From Flavobacterium agricola (lineage in GTDB: Bacteria; Bacteroidota; Bacteroidia; Flavobacteriales; Flavobacteriaceae), in assembly GCF_025919725.1 (NCBI RefSeq), contig NZ_CP081495.1:2542001-2606000 (forward strand): a stretch of 64,000 nt of DNA, read 5' to 3'. Shown one piece after another: positions 25,866 through 34,509 of the stretch. A program made the position numbers and the translations under genes. The first letter of the stretch is position 1, and the number at the start of each line of letters is the position of its first letter. The notes beneath the pieces are model-generated. The model did not search any database. It saw only the letters and a list, made by a program, of their open reading frames with translations, and was not told the origin of the DNA.

Positions 25866-27208
25866 TGAATAAGGTTTTAATTAAAAATGCCAAAATAGTT
25901 AATGAAGGAGCTATTTTTAACGGAGATGTATATATTGAAGATGAATATATTAAAGAAATAGCCGAAAAAATTAGCCCAAAATCATCAGATTGTATTATTA
26001 TTGATGCCGAAGGTAATTACCTATTACCTGGTGTAATTGATGATCAGGTACATTTTAGAGAACCAGGATTAACCCATAAAGGTAATATTGAATCAGAATC
26101 TCGTGCTGCAGTTGCTGGTGGTATTACCTCGTATATTGAGCAACCAAATACCGTTCCGAATGCGGTTACGCAAGAATTATTAGAACAAAAATATCAAATT
26201 GCTGCTGAAAAATCATTCGTAAACTATTCGTTTATGATGGGAGCAACTAATGATAATTTAGACGAAGTTTTAAAAACTAACCCTAAAAATGTTGCCGGAA
26301 TTAAAATGTTTTTAGGTTCATCAACCGGAAATATGTTGGTAGATGATCCTGAAACGATTGAAAAAATATTTTCATCAACAAAAATGCTAATTGCTGTGCA
26401 TTGTGAAGATGAAGCAACCATTCAAGCCAATTTAGAAAAAGCTAAAGAAGTTTATGGCGAAGATATTCCGATGGATCAACATCCGGTAATTCGTAGTGGA
26501 GAAGCCTGTTATTTATCATCTTCTAAAGCTATTGAATTGGCTAAAAAAACAGGAGCACGCTTGCACGTTTTTCACGTTTCTACTGCTAAAGAATTAGAAT
26601 TGTTTGACAGCAAACAACCGGTAGAAGATAAACAAATTACTGCTGAAGTTTGCGTGCACCATTTGTGGTTTAATGCAGACGATTACAAATCTAAAGGTGC
26701 TTTTATTAAATGGAATCCTGCAGTTAAATATGCAGACGACCAAAAAGCGTTATGGAAAGGTTTGTTAGATGATAAAATTGATGTTATTGCTACCGATCAT
26801 GCACCGCATACGTTAGAAGAAAAAAATAATAAATACTTAAACTGCCCATCTGGCGGACCATTAGTTCAGCATGCGTTAGTTGCTATGTTGGAAAAATATT
26901 TTCAAGGCTTTATTTCGATCGAAAAAATCGTACAAAAAATGAGTCACAATCCTGCTAAAATTTTTAAAATTGAAAATCGTGGATTTATTAAAGAAGGTTA
27001 TTTTGCCGATTTAGTTATTGTAAATACGCACATGCCTTGGAATGTAAAAAAAGAAAATATTTTATCTAAATGCGGTTGGTCACCGTTTGAGGGCGTTAAT
27101 TTTAAATCAAGAATTACGCATACGTTTGTAAACGGACAATTGGTTTATAATAATGCTAAAGTAAAAGATATTCGTGTAGGTAAACGTTTAACCTTTAATA
27201 GGGAATAA
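25865..27208 (+). CDS. pyrC: Dihydroorotase
   Basis: The enzyme cyclises carbamoyl aspartate to dihydroorotate in pyrimidine synthesis. The 447 residues are an amidohydrolase with GIKMFLGSSTG (carbamylated Lys near 147), VFHVSTAKE (His), VCVHHLWF and ATDHAPHT (Asp). The first metal motif, usually D-x-H-x-H, reads DDQVHFREPG, so His is replaced by Gln61 while His63 is kept. I recall this DDQVH form from other flavobacterial dihydroorotases. An allantoinase or hydantoinase-type role is the main alternative, but context and length favour PyrC. Confidence 0.87.
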   Translation: MNKVLIKNAKIVNEGAIFNGDVYIEDEYIKEIAEKISPKSSDCIIIDAEGNYLLPGVIDDQVHFREPGLTHKGNIESESRAAVAGGITSYIEQPNTVPNAVTQELLEQKYQIAAEKSFVNYSFMMGATNDNLDEVLKTNPKNVAGIKMFLGSSTGNMLVDDPETIEKIFSSTKMLIAVHCEDEATIQANLEKAKEVYGEDIPMDQHPVIRSGEACYLSSSKAIELAKKTGARLHVFHVSTAKELELFDSKQPVEDKQITAEVCVHHLWFNADDYKSKGAFIKWNPAVKYADDQKALWKGLLDDKIDVIATDHAPHTLEEKNNKYLNCPSGGPLVQHALVAMLEKYFQGFISIEKIVQKMSHNPAKIFKIENRGFIKEGYFADLVIVNTHMPWNVKKENILSKCGWSPFEGVNFKSRITHTFVNGQLVYNNAKVKDIRVGKRLTFNRE

Positions 27209-27209
27209 C

Positions 27210-27551
27210 ATGAAAAAAGTACTTTTTTTTAATCTGATTTTTTTAGTTTTATTAAGCTGTGAAAAAAATACAGCACCAAAACCAGAAAAATTAATTACAG
27301 AAGCTGAATTAGAAGAAGTTTTATACGAAATGGCCATTTTGCAAGGCGCAGAAAGCCAACTGCGAACCACAGATAATGTGTTGATTGATACCTATGCGTA
27401 CATACAAAACCGTTTTGGGTTAGATAGTCTTACCATTGTTCAAAACAACATGTATTATTCTCACGATTATAAAAATTATGAGAAAATGAATGAGCGTATT
27501 GTAAAACGATTAAAAAAATTGCAAGAAACTACAAAACCTGATGAAGAATAA
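27210..27551 (+). CDS. DUF4296 domain lipoprotein
   Basis: A 113-residue small lipoprotein: the signal sequence FFNLIFLVLLSCEKN places the lipidated Cys near residue 17. The rest is helical and acidic, with the DUF4296 pattern LITEAELEEVLYEMAILQGA followed by YIQNRFGLDSLTIVQNNMYYSHD. It starts 1 bp after the dihydroorotase stop, so it belongs to the same operon, and ends at a strong hairpin. Function is not known. It is probably anchored to the periplasmic face of the outer membrane. Confidence 0.88.
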   Translation: MKKVLFFNLIFLVLLSCEKNTAPKPEKLITEAELEEVLYEMAILQGAESQLRTTDNVLIDTYAYIQNRFGLDSLTIVQNNMYYSHDYKNYEKMNERIVKRLKKLQETTKPDEE

Positions 27552-27588
27552 AAAAGTTGCTTACCATGTGGTAAGCAACTTTTTTATT
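27547..27588. terminator. Bidirectional terminator
   Basis: AAAAGTTGCTTACCA-TG-TGGTAAGCAACTTTT hairpin between converging DUF4296 and epimerase genes. Confidence 0.9.
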
Positions 27589-28597
27589 TATTTGAGTAAG
27601 TTACATATTCGGTACCAATGCTTTGAATGTATTTTTTTATGGGTGTAAATTGGTAATTAAGTGTTTCTTTAACTTTTGATGCGTTGTATGTGCTAATGGA
27701 ATGTGAAGCATTTGCAGCATCTTTTGTTAACGTACGTTTTTTGCCTGTTAGCAAACTAACCAATGCATCGGCACGCCAAGCTATATTTGTCATAAATTTT
27801 GTAGCGTAAATAGTGGGCTTTTTTTTATGAATGGCTTGTGCTATATTATTTAATATTTCTTGAAAGCTAGGCGAACTTTCTACCAAAATAAAACGTTCTT
27901 TTTCTATATCACTATTTAATAAAGCTACCATGCATGTAACTACATCGGTTACGGCTACAAATCCGGTGGTACCTTTGGTATAAAACGGAAAACCTTTGTT
28001 TACCTGATTAAAAATTTCGGCACTACCGCCTTGCCATAAGCCATCACCTAATATTACACCAGGATTAACAATTACAGCTGGTAAACCTTCGTACATGGCA
28101 CGCCAAACTTCGGTTTCGCCCCCATTTTTGCTAATAGCATAATCACCATTGTATTGATCTGGATTCCATTCGCACTGTTCATCAATAGTTTCTCCTGGCT
28201 TTGGATCGCCTAAAGTTGCGATAGAACTTACATAACATAATTTTTTAATGTTATAATATAAAGCCAAATTTACCACATTGGCGGTTCCTTCAATATTTAC
28301 TTTATTTAGTTTATCTTTTTGTTTCGGATCAAAATCAACAATGGCTGCGCAATGATATACGTAATTTACGTTTGCAAATGCAGCTTCTAATGCAGGAATA
28401 TCTAAAATATTTGCTTGTATCCATTGTACATTGTCAACATTTATTGTGTTGTTTTTGTACTGCAACCAAGCAACAATTTGTTGTTGTTTAGTTGCGGATT
28501 GATATAAAGCTTTAACAGCAAGGTTTGGGTTGTTTGTAAGTAAATGCAACAGTAAATGACTGCCAACTAAACCAGTTGCTCCTGTAATTAAAATCAT
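27584..28597 (-). CDS. NAD-dependent epimerase/dehydratase family protein
   Basis: A 337-residue extended short-chain dehydrogenase. The N-terminal nucleotide loop is ITGATGLVGSHLLLHLL, the acidic region follows, and the active-site YxxxK is in GDYAISKNGGETEV. The sequence also has VSSIATLGDP, where the catalytic Ser/Thr lies. This is the dihydroflavonol-reductase/steroid dehydrogenase-like branch; the substrate cannot be told. It is on the same strand as the ferredoxin gene, 47 bp downstream of it, and ends at a bidirectional terminator. Confidence 0.88.
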   Translation of the reverse strand: MILITGATGLVGSHLLLHLLTNNPNLAVKALYQSATKQQQIVAWLQYKNNTINVDNVQWIQANILDIPALEAAFANVNYVYHCAAIVDFDPKQKDKLNKVNIEGTANVVNLALYYNIKKLCYVSSIATLGDPKPGETIDEQCEWNPDQYNGDYAISKNGGETEVWRAMYEGLPAVIVNPGVILGDGLWQGGSAEIFNQVNKGFPFYTKGTTGFVAVTDVVTCMVALLNSDIEKERFILVESSPSFQEILNNIAQAIHKKKPTIYATKFMTNIAWRADALVSLLTGKKRTLTKDAANASHSISTYNASKVKETLNYQFTPIKKYIQSIGTEYVTYSNK

Positions 28598-28644
28598 GAA
28601 TTGATTTGTTTGTAAGATAAAAGAATGGAACTTGAGGCGTTGTT

Positions 28645-28974
28645 TTAAGCTTCTGGAGCTAATTCTACAACTAATCCTTCAATTTGTGGAGTTATGCTTA
28701 TTTGGCATCCTAAACGGCTATTTTCAAGCACGTTAAAAGCTTCAGATAACATGGCTTCTTCACTTGCTGATTTAGCTGGTAGAGGCACATCGTTTAAAAC
28801 ATAACATTGGCATGATGCGCACATGGCCATTCCGCCACAAATACCAATGGTACCTTCTGGCGCTAATTCGTACGCGCGCACCAATTCCATAATATTCATA
28901 TTCATATCTGTTGGTGCATCAACTTCATGAAAAACACCTTCGCGGTCTATAATAGTAATTTTAATATCTGACAT
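28645..28974 (-). CDS. [2Fe-2S] ferredoxin (adrenodoxin-like)
   Basis: A 109-residue electron carrier. Cys46, Cys52, Cys55 and Cys90 form the C-x5-C-x2-C ... C pattern of adrenodoxin-type 2Fe-2S ferredoxins (GICGGMAMCASCQCYV, later RLGCQI). The fold begins ITIIDREGVFHEVDAP. It lies just downstream of a thioredoxin-reductase-like ferredoxin reductase gene on the same strand, its likely electron donor, although a hairpin separates the two. Known roles of this family include cluster assembly and reducing power for monooxygenases. Confidence 0.93.
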   Translation of the reverse strand: MSDIKITIIDREGVFHEVDAPTDMNMNIMELVRAYELAPEGTIGICGGMAMCASCQCYVLNDVPLPAKSASEEAMLSEAFNVLENSRLGCQISITPQIEGLVVELAPEA

Positions 28975-29024
28975 GGATTTATTTTTTGTGTTTAAATATA
29001 ACGAATTATAAACTTTTTTGTTAT

Positions 29025-29056
29025 AAAAAAAGCTGCATGTAAAATGCAGCTTTTAT
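29025..29056 (-). terminator. Terminator after the ferredoxin reductase gene
   Basis: AAAAGCTGCAT-GTAAA-ATGCAGCTTTT hairpin with a T-tract on the minus strand. Confidence 0.82.
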
Positions 29057-29058
29057 AT

Positions 29059-30114
29059 TTATTCGATTGATTTTACGACTGCTTTTTCAGCTTCCTTTCG
29101 GCTTCCGTCAAAACCATCAATTCCAGAAACGGTTGTGTATTTTAATACAAACTTTTTACCTGGATTTAATTTGTTGTAAATGCTTTGACACATTAAAGTT
29201 GCTTCGTGAAAACCACATAAAATAAGCTTTAATTTACCTGGATATATGTTAATATCTCCAATTGCATAAATGCCTTCAATATTAGTTTGGTAATCTAAGG
29301 CGTTGTTTACTTTAATGGCATTTTTTTCTATTTCTAAGCCCCAATTTGCAATTGGACCTAATTTTGGTGTTAAACCAAATAACGGAATAAAATAATCACA
29401 TGTTTTAACCTGTGGTTCTTGCCCTTCTACAACAATGGTAACGCCGGTAACTTTATCTGTACCATGAATTTCTGTAATTTCGGCCGGTGTTATCAGGTTA
29501 ATTTTGCCTTGGTTTTTTAAAGCTTGCGCTTTTTCTACCGAATCTAAAGCACCTCTAAATTCGTTTCTGCGGTGTACTAAGGTAACTTCTTCGGCTACAT
29601 CAGCTAAAAATATACTCCAATCTAAAGCAGAATCTCCGCCACCCGCTATAACAATTTTTTTGCCTTTAAATTGATCTGGATTTTTAACAAAATATTCTAC
29701 GCCTTTATCTTCGTAAAATGCAATGTTATCAATTAGCGGTTTTCTAGGTTCAAAACTACCTAAACCACCTGCAATAGCGACAGCTTTACCGTGATGTTTG
29801 GTGCCTTTGTTTGTAGTTACAATAAAAGTTCCATCTTCTAGTTTTTCAATAGTTTCTGCAACCTCGTTTAATGTAAATCCAGGCTCAAATTGTTTAATTT
29901 GCTCCATCAGATTATCTATCAATTCACCAGCGCCAACAGACGGATATCCCGGAATATCAAAAATTGGTTTTTTAGGATATAATTCGGTTAACTGACCGCC
30001 GGGTTGTGGTAAACCATCAATTAAATGGCAACGTAGTTTTAGTAACCCGGCTTCGAAAACAGCAAATAATCCTGTTGGTCCAGCGCCAACAATGATAATA
30101 TCAGTTTCTATCAT
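29059..30114 (-). CDS. Ferredoxin--NADP reductase, thioredoxin-reductase-like type
   Basis: A 351-residue two-domain flavoprotein of the YumC/TrlR group. FAD loop DIIIVGAGPTGLFAVFEAGL at the start, a DGLPQPGGQLTELYP motif, the NADPH loop KIVIAGGGDSALDWS at about 168-182, and the last FAD motif GIYAIGDINIYPGKLKLI. The CxxC active site of true thioredoxin reductase is absent, which is what separates this FNR type. The downstream ferredoxin gene supports that function. Confidence 0.93.
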   Translation of the reverse strand: MIETDIIIVGAGPTGLFAVFEAGLLKLRCHLIDGLPQPGGQLTELYPKKPIFDIPGYPSVGAGELIDNLMEQIKQFEPGFTLNEVAETIEKLEDGTFIVTTNKGTKHHGKAVAIAGGLGSFEPRKPLIDNIAFYEDKGVEYFVKNPDQFKGKKIVIAGGGDSALDWSIFLADVAEEVTLVHRRNEFRGALDSVEKAQALKNQGKINLITPAEITEIHGTDKVTGVTIVVEGQEPQVKTCDYFIPLFGLTPKLGPIANWGLEIEKNAIKVNNALDYQTNIEGIYAIGDINIYPGKLKLILCGFHEATLMCQSIYNKLNPGKKFVLKYTTVSGIDGFDGSRKEAEKAVVKSIE

Positions 30115-30191
30115 TTATATATCTTTTTTATCTTATCTAACTTATTTACTACGAATGTATTGCATATAAATTAAGATAAGCATGACATTTG

Positions 30192-30431
30192 TTAGGCAAT
30201 ATTTTCTACAGTTTCGATCTGCGGAACATATTTTTTAATAGTTGTTTCAACGCCTGCTTTAAGGGTTGAAAAGTTTAATGTGCATGAAGTACAAGCGCCT
30301 TCTAAGCGAACTTTTACGTGCTTATCATCTTCAATTGCAATTAAAGAAATATCTCCTCCGTCGGAAATTAAGAAAGGCCTAATTTCTTCTAAAGCTTTTT
30401 CAACTGCATTTTTAATTTCGTCTGTAGTCAT
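30192..30431 (-). CDS. NifU-like C-terminal domain iron-sulfur carrier
   Basis: This 79-residue protein is the stand-alone Nfu domain. It has RPFLISDGGDISLIAIEDDKHVKVRLEGACTSCTLN, where the CxxC at Cys47 and Cys50 holds a transient 4Fe-4S cluster for delivery to apo-proteins. It is 11 bp downstream of the Mrp ATPase gene on the same strand, so the two carriers are very likely made from one transcript. Neither gene has a partner scaffold nearby in this window. Confidence 0.93.
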   Translation of the reverse strand: MTTDEIKNAVEKALEEIRPFLISDGGDISLIAIEDDKHVKVRLEGACTSCTLNFSTLKAGVETTIKKYVPQIETVENIA

Positions 30432-30442
30432 ATCTTTACTAA

Positions 30443-31567
30443 TTATTTAGTTGAACAACCAGCCATGGTTGTAATTTTAACAGCTTCTGTTGGAGGTAAA
30501 TTTTTATTGCGTTTTACCACTTGTTCTACTGTGTTTTTAGCAATTTCAACAAAAGCTTGTGCTACTGGCGTATCGTTTTGTAAAGCTGCCGGACGACCGT
30601 AATCTCCTGCTTCACGAATAGATTGTACAATTGGTACTTCTCCTAAGAAAGGAACCTGTAAATCTTCAGCCAAGTTTTTAGCTCCGTTTTCACCAAAAAT
30701 ATAATATTTGTTGTTTGGTAATTCTTGCGGAGTGAAGTACGCCATATTTTCTACAATACCTAAAACCGGTACGTTAATGCTGTCATTTTGGAACATTGCA
30801 ACTCCTTTTTTAGCATCTGCTAATGCAACTGCTTGCGGAGTTGAAACTACTACAGCACCTGTAATAGGTAATGATTGCATGATTGATAAGTGAATATCAC
30901 CCGTTCCTGGAGGTAAATCTAAAAGTAAGAAATCTAATTCGCCCCAATTTGCATCAAAAATCATTTGGTTTAAAGCTTTTGCAGCCATTGGTCCTCTCCA
31001 AATTACCGCTTGATCTGGTGATGTGAAGAATCCGATTGATAAAATTTCTACTCCGTATGAAGTAATAGGTTGCATTTTAGATTTTCCGTTAACTTCAACC
31101 GAAATAGGTTTTGCGGTTTCTACGTCAAACATAATTGGCATAGATGGTCCGTAAATATCGGCATCTAAAATACCAACTTTAAAGCCCATGTTTGCTAATG
31201 TTGCAGCTAAGTTTGCAGTTATGGTAGATTTACCAACGCCGCCTTTACCTGATGAAATAGCTACGATGTTTGAAATACCTGGAATTTCTTTTCCTTTAAT
31301 TTCGTTTTTTTCTGGTGTTTCAACTTTAATGTTAACTTTTACGTTAACTGCCGTAGAATATTGTGTGTGAATTAGTTTACGAATATCGTCTTCTGCACGT
31401 TTTTTAATGTGCATTGCTGGCGTATGTAAAGTTAAATCTACTACAACTTCGTCGTTACCAAAAGTAACTACGTTTTGTACTGCGCCACTTTCTACCATAT
31501 TTTTTCCTTCTCCAGCAATAGTAATAGATTCTAATGCCTTAAGAATATCTTTTCTATCTAATTTCAT
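30443..31567 (-). CDS. Mrp/ApbC-type iron-sulfur cluster carrier ATPase
   Basis: The 374 residues (ATG at 31567, MKLDRK; a TTG three codons upstream is rejected) contain an N-terminal MIP18/DUF59 domain (about 5-90) and a ParA/MinD-like P-loop ATPase: SSGKGGVGKSTITANLAATLA, then GILDADIYGPSMPIMFD and LLDLPPGTGD. The ATPase is involved in moving 4Fe-4S clusters; its C-terminal CSTK could be a ligand. A promoter (TTG at 31662-31660, N20, TATCTTTG at 31639-31632, minus strand) precedes it, with a palindrome at the transcription start. Confidence 0.94.
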   Translation of the reverse strand: MKLDRKDILKALESITIAGEGKNMVESGAVQNVVTFGNDEVVVDLTLHTPAMHIKKRAEDDIRKLIHTQYSTAVNVKVNIKVETPEKNEIKGKEIPGISNIVAISSGKGGVGKSTITANLAATLANMGFKVGILDADIYGPSMPIMFDVETAKPISVEVNGKSKMQPITSYGVEILSIGFFTSPDQAVIWRGPMAAKALNQMIFDANWGELDFLLLDLPPGTGDIHLSIMQSLPITGAVVVSTPQAVALADAKKGVAMFQNDSINVPVLGIVENMAYFTPQELPNNKYYIFGENGAKNLAEDLQVPFLGEVPIVQSIREAGDYGRPAALQNDTPVAQAFVEIAKNTVEQVVKRNKNLPPTEAVKITTMAGCSTK

Positions 31568-31612
31568 AAGATTCAAGTATTAATTAAACGTTTTATATTC
31601 AATACGTTATTA

Positions 31613-31662
31613 TAGCATTCAAAATGCTACACAAAGATATTAATTCAAAACAAGACTTACAA
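31613..31662 (-). promoter_or_regulatory. mrp-nifU promoter with palindrome at the start site
   Basis: TTG-N20-TATCTTTG read on the minus strand matches the phylum consensus. Next to it, 2 bp beyond the -7 box, lies the perfect 7-3-7 inverted repeat TAGCATT-CAA-AATGCTA (31613-31629). A repressor there would block the initiating polymerase; an mRNA hairpin is the alternative. Confidence 0.55.
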
Positions 31663-31710
31663 CGTTTACAAAGCTCGATTATGCATTATTTGAAGAAAAG
31701 ATAATGTAGT

Positions 31711-32025
31711 TTAAGGAAGCCAAAGATGTTGTTCTAAATTCTGAATTTGATTGTTTTTTATTTCTAAACCTTCTGATTCGAGCAGTTGTTGCATCAAATT
31801 TGTACCCATAAAATGAATTTTTCCGGTTAACAAACCTTTTCGGTTTACTACGCGATGTGCTGGAATATTTTCAAGGTTTTTGGAGTGATTTAAAGCGTAA
31901 CCAACAGCACGTGATGCTTGTGGAGCACCTAACTTATTGGCAATAGCGCCGTAGGTAGTTACTTTGCCATGTGGAATTTGTTGTACAAGCTCGTAAACCT
32001 TATCAAAAAAACTCAATTCTTTCAT
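31711..32025 (-). CDS. Alkyltransferase-like protein (ATL), MGMT family without the acceptor Cys
   Basis: A 104-residue DNA-binding protein of the O6-methylguanine-DNA methyltransferase family. It has the helix-turn-helix KVTTYGAIANKLGAPQASRAVGYAL and the active-site segment IPAHRVVNRKG. In true MGMTs this reads PCHRV; here position 56 is Ala, so it cannot accept an alkyl group. This is the pattern of ATL proteins, which bind O6-alkylguanine and pass the lesion to nucleotide excision repair. It is the third gene of trmB-LysE-ATL, 3 bp after LysE. Confidence 0.9.
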   Translation of the reverse strand: MKELSFFDKVYELVQQIPHGKVTTYGAIANKLGAPQASRAVGYALNHSKNLENIPAHRVVNRKGLLTGKIHFMGTNLMQQLLESEGLEIKNNQIQNLEQHLWLP

Positions 32026-32028
32026 GGC

Positions 32029-32658
32029 TTATAAGTTTGGAATTAATTTGTACAATGTCATTAAAGCAATAAAACCAGTAATGGCAGCAATAATTAGATT
32101 TATGTTTTTTAAAAGTAAATTATTTTCTACCGATTTGTTTTTAAAAATGCGAATGTAAAATCGGAAAACCAAGTACGTACCTACAATTACTCCGGTACTT
32201 AAAGCAATGTTGTTTGATGGTTTAAATATGAATAAATCGGAGTTGGATGCTGTAATACTTATAAATACGTAATAAGGAATAGGAAAAACGTTAATTAAGG
32301 CCAATAACATACCGTAATAAAATCGGTTTGTTTTTTTTGTAGTTTTTAAATCAACCTTTTTAAGTTTTGTTTTTTTGTTTTTAATTAAAAAGAAAATGGT
32401 TAAAACAATAAAAATGCCTAAGCCAACTTCTTGTATAATGTTAGAAATGTTGGCATTGCCATCTATTATTTTAGCAAAAAAAATAGCAAGGTACGTTTGT
32501 AAAAAAATTACAGACAAGCACCCTGCTATAAAAGATTGAGCGTTTTTCTTCCCTTCGTCTGATGCAATACCAACAACGGTTGCATTTAATAAACCAGGTA
32601 ATAATGTACCTGCAGTTGCAGCAATTATACCGATAATAAAGGGAATGATAACTTGCAT
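32029..32658 (-). CDS. LysE family translocator
   Basis: A 209-residue membrane protein with about six helices. The N-terminal part IIPFIIGIIAATAGTLLPGLLNATVVGIA is the LysE/RhtB family start (PG...A pattern). Related exporters move amino acids such as lysine, homoserine or threonine; the substrate here is not known. The start overlaps the trmB stop by one base, and the ATL gene follows after 3 bp, so all three are co-transcribed. There is no evident functional link between the three. Confidence 0.85.
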   Translation of the reverse strand: MQVIIPFIIGIIAATAGTLLPGLLNATVVGIASDEGKKNAQSFIAGCLSVIFLQTYLAIFFAKIIDGNANISNIIQEVGLGIFIVLTIFFLIKNKKTKLKKVDLKTTKKTNRFYYGMLLALINVFPIPYYVFISITASNSDLFIFKPSNNIALSTGVIVGTYLVFRFYIRIFKNKSVENNLLLKNINLIIAAITGFIALMTLYKLIPNL

Positions 32659-33332
32659 TATTTTATTTTAAATTTGATATAAGTAATTGCTTTATCTTGT
32701 TCTAAATATTGCGATTCGTAAAAGGTTTGTATTGCAGTTACAACTTCTGGCGCACCGCCATTTTTATATACATTGTGGTTGGCATAAAGCACTTCGTGGC
32801 CAGCACCGTGTAATAAACCTAATGTATAACCGTGCATAAATTCGCTATCGGTTTTTAGGTTAACAAAACCTTCTGGTTTTAAAATATTTTTGTAACGCGT
32901 TAAAAACTCAGCGTTTGTTAAACGATGTTTGGTGCGTTTGTATTTTATTTGTGGATCAGGAAAAGTAATCCAAATTTCATCTACTTCACCCGGAGCAAAG
33001 CAGTTTTCAATCAACTCAATTTGCGTTCTTAAAAAGGCAACATTGTTAATGTTGTTTTCTACCGCGGTTTTTGCACCACGCCAAAAACGAGCACCTTTAA
33101 TATCAATCCCAATAAAGTTTTGGTTTGGATATCTTTCTGCCAATCCAACCGAATATTCACCTTTACCACAACCTAATTCTAAAACAATAGGATTATTGTT
33201 TTTAAAAACTTTTTCGTTCCATTTTCCTTTTAAATCAAATGCATTAGCTGCAATTTCTTCTCGGGTTGGCTGATATACGTTTCCGAATGTTTCGTTTTCT
33301 CTAAAACGCTTTAATTTATTTTTACTTCCCAC
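32658..33332 (-). CDS. trmB: tRNA (guanine(46)-N7)-methyltransferase
   Basis: TrmB places m7G at position 46 in the variable loop of tRNAs. The 224-residue protein shows the SAM-binding loop LELGCGKGEYSVGLAE, the GIDIKGARFWRGAKTA segment, the characteristic WITFPDPQIKYKRTKHRLTN and a C-terminal FYESQYLEQ. These identify the family well. It heads the trmB-LysE-ATL operon and is divergent from the glycosyltransferase gene at 33448. Confidence 0.97.
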   Translation of the reverse strand: MGSKNKLKRFRENETFGNVYQPTREEIAANAFDLKGKWNEKVFKNNNPIVLELGCGKGEYSVGLAERYPNQNFIGIDIKGARFWRGAKTAVENNINNVAFLRTQIELIENCFAPGEVDEIWITFPDPQIKYKRTKHRLTNAEFLTRYKNILKPEGFVNLKTDSEFMHGYTLGLLHGAGHEVLYANHNVYKNGGAPEVVTAIQTFYESQYLEQDKAITYIKFKIK

Positions 33333-33447
33333 GTTGTTTTACTAATTTTTTTTGCAAAAATAACAATATGGCTTAGAATAAAAATGTTAATTTTGAAATA
33401 AAGCCTTAACTATTTTAAAATTCTAAAGTAGCTAAATATATACAATC

Positions 33448-34509
33448 ATGCAAATTTCTAACAAAACAGTTTTACTAGCACCGCTAAATTGGGGGTTAGG
33501 GCATGCTACGCGTTGTATTGTAGTTATTCAGCATTTACAAGCATTAAATTGTAAGGTAATTGTTGCTAGCGATGGAGAAGCTTTACAGTTTTTAAAAGGC
33601 GAATTTCCTGATTTACAGTTTTTAGAATTGCCCAGCTATAAAATTAAATATGCCCAAAGTAAATTTTTTTTTAAGTTGAAATTGGCCAGCCAATTATTTA
33701 AAATTTATAAAATTTATAAGGCCGAAAAAAAAGTTGTAGCCCAATGGGTTTTTGATTATGGTATTGATTTAATTATTTCTGATAATAGAATGGGCGTGGT
33801 TTCTAATCAGGTACCATCTGTTTATATTACCCATCAACTAACCGTTTTATCCGGATTTAGTACCTGGCTAACAACTAAAATGCATCAGCAAATAATTAAG
33901 CAATTTACGTGTTGTTGGGTACCCGATTTTGAAGATGCTAAAAAAAGTTTAGCAGGTATTTTAGCTCAAGCCGATTTGCTAAACATAAAAAAAATAGGCC
34001 CGTTAAGCCGATTGTATAAAACAGATGTTGCTATTACTATTGATGTTTTGTTTTTGGTTTCTGGACCAGAACCGATGCGAAAGCAGCTAGAAAATATTTT
34101 TAGAAAAGAAATTGCCCAACTTACTGATAAAAAAATGGTTTTGGTTTGCGGATTGGTAGAAGCAGAGCAAAGAATAACTATAAACAAGCAAACTACCATT
34201 TATAATTTTGCTACCTCAGAGCAAATGAATTTTTTAATGAATCAGGCCGAATTAATTGTTTGCCGTTCGGGATATTCTACCATTATGGATTTAAGCTTGT
34301 TACAAAAAAAGGCCTTACTTATCCCAACACCGGGACAAAATGAGCAAGAATATTTAGCTGAATATTTACAAAGCCAAAACTTTTTACCTTTTGTACCGCA
34401 AGCCGCTTTTACTTTTGCTGCTTTGCAAATAGATACAAAATACAAAGGTTTACCCGTAGGTAAACCTTTGCCTATGTTGTTAATCCAACAGCTCTTGTCC
34501 GAGCTCTAA
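33448..34509 (+). CDS. MurG-like (GT28/GT1 family) glycosyltransferase
   Basis: A 353-residue GT-B fold protein. The N-terminal motif is LAPLNWGLGHATRC, typical of a MurG-like acceptor-binding loop, and the C-terminal donor-binding region has TSEQMNFLMNQAELIVCRSGYSTIMDLSLL followed by PTPGQNEQEYLAEYL. Donor and acceptor cannot be told. It ends inside the 3' end of the convergent histidine kinase gene with a 30-bp overlap. A strong hairpin is embedded in its last 70 bases. Confidence 0.82.
   Translation: MQISNKTVLLAPLNWGLGHATRCIVVIQHLQALNCKVIVASDGEALQFLKGEFPDLQFLELPSYKIKYAQSKFFFKLKLASQLFKIYKIYKAEKKVVAQWVFDYGIDLIISDNRMGVVSNQVPSVYITHQLTVLSGFSTWLTTKMHQQIIKQFTCCWVPDFEDAKKSLAGILAQADLLNIKKIGPLSRLYKTDVAITIDVLFLVSGPEPMRKQLENIFRKEIAQLTDKKMVLVCGLVEAEQRITINKQTTIYNFATSEQMNFLMNQAELIVCRSGYSTIMDLSLLQKKALLIPTPGQNEQEYLAEYLQSQNFLPFVPQAAFTFAALQIDTKYKGLPVGKPLPMLLIQQLLSEL
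34443..34470 (-). terminator. Hairpin inside the glycosyltransferase gene that may end the histidine kinase transcript
   Basis: A 12-bp perfect stem CAAAGGTTTACC with loop CGTA and its complement. It lies within coding DNA of the plus-strand gene but 10 bp beyond the stop codon of the minus-strand kinase, and is followed on that strand by TATTTTGTAT. It may therefore terminate the kinase operon. The T-tract is weak. Confidence 0.5.
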
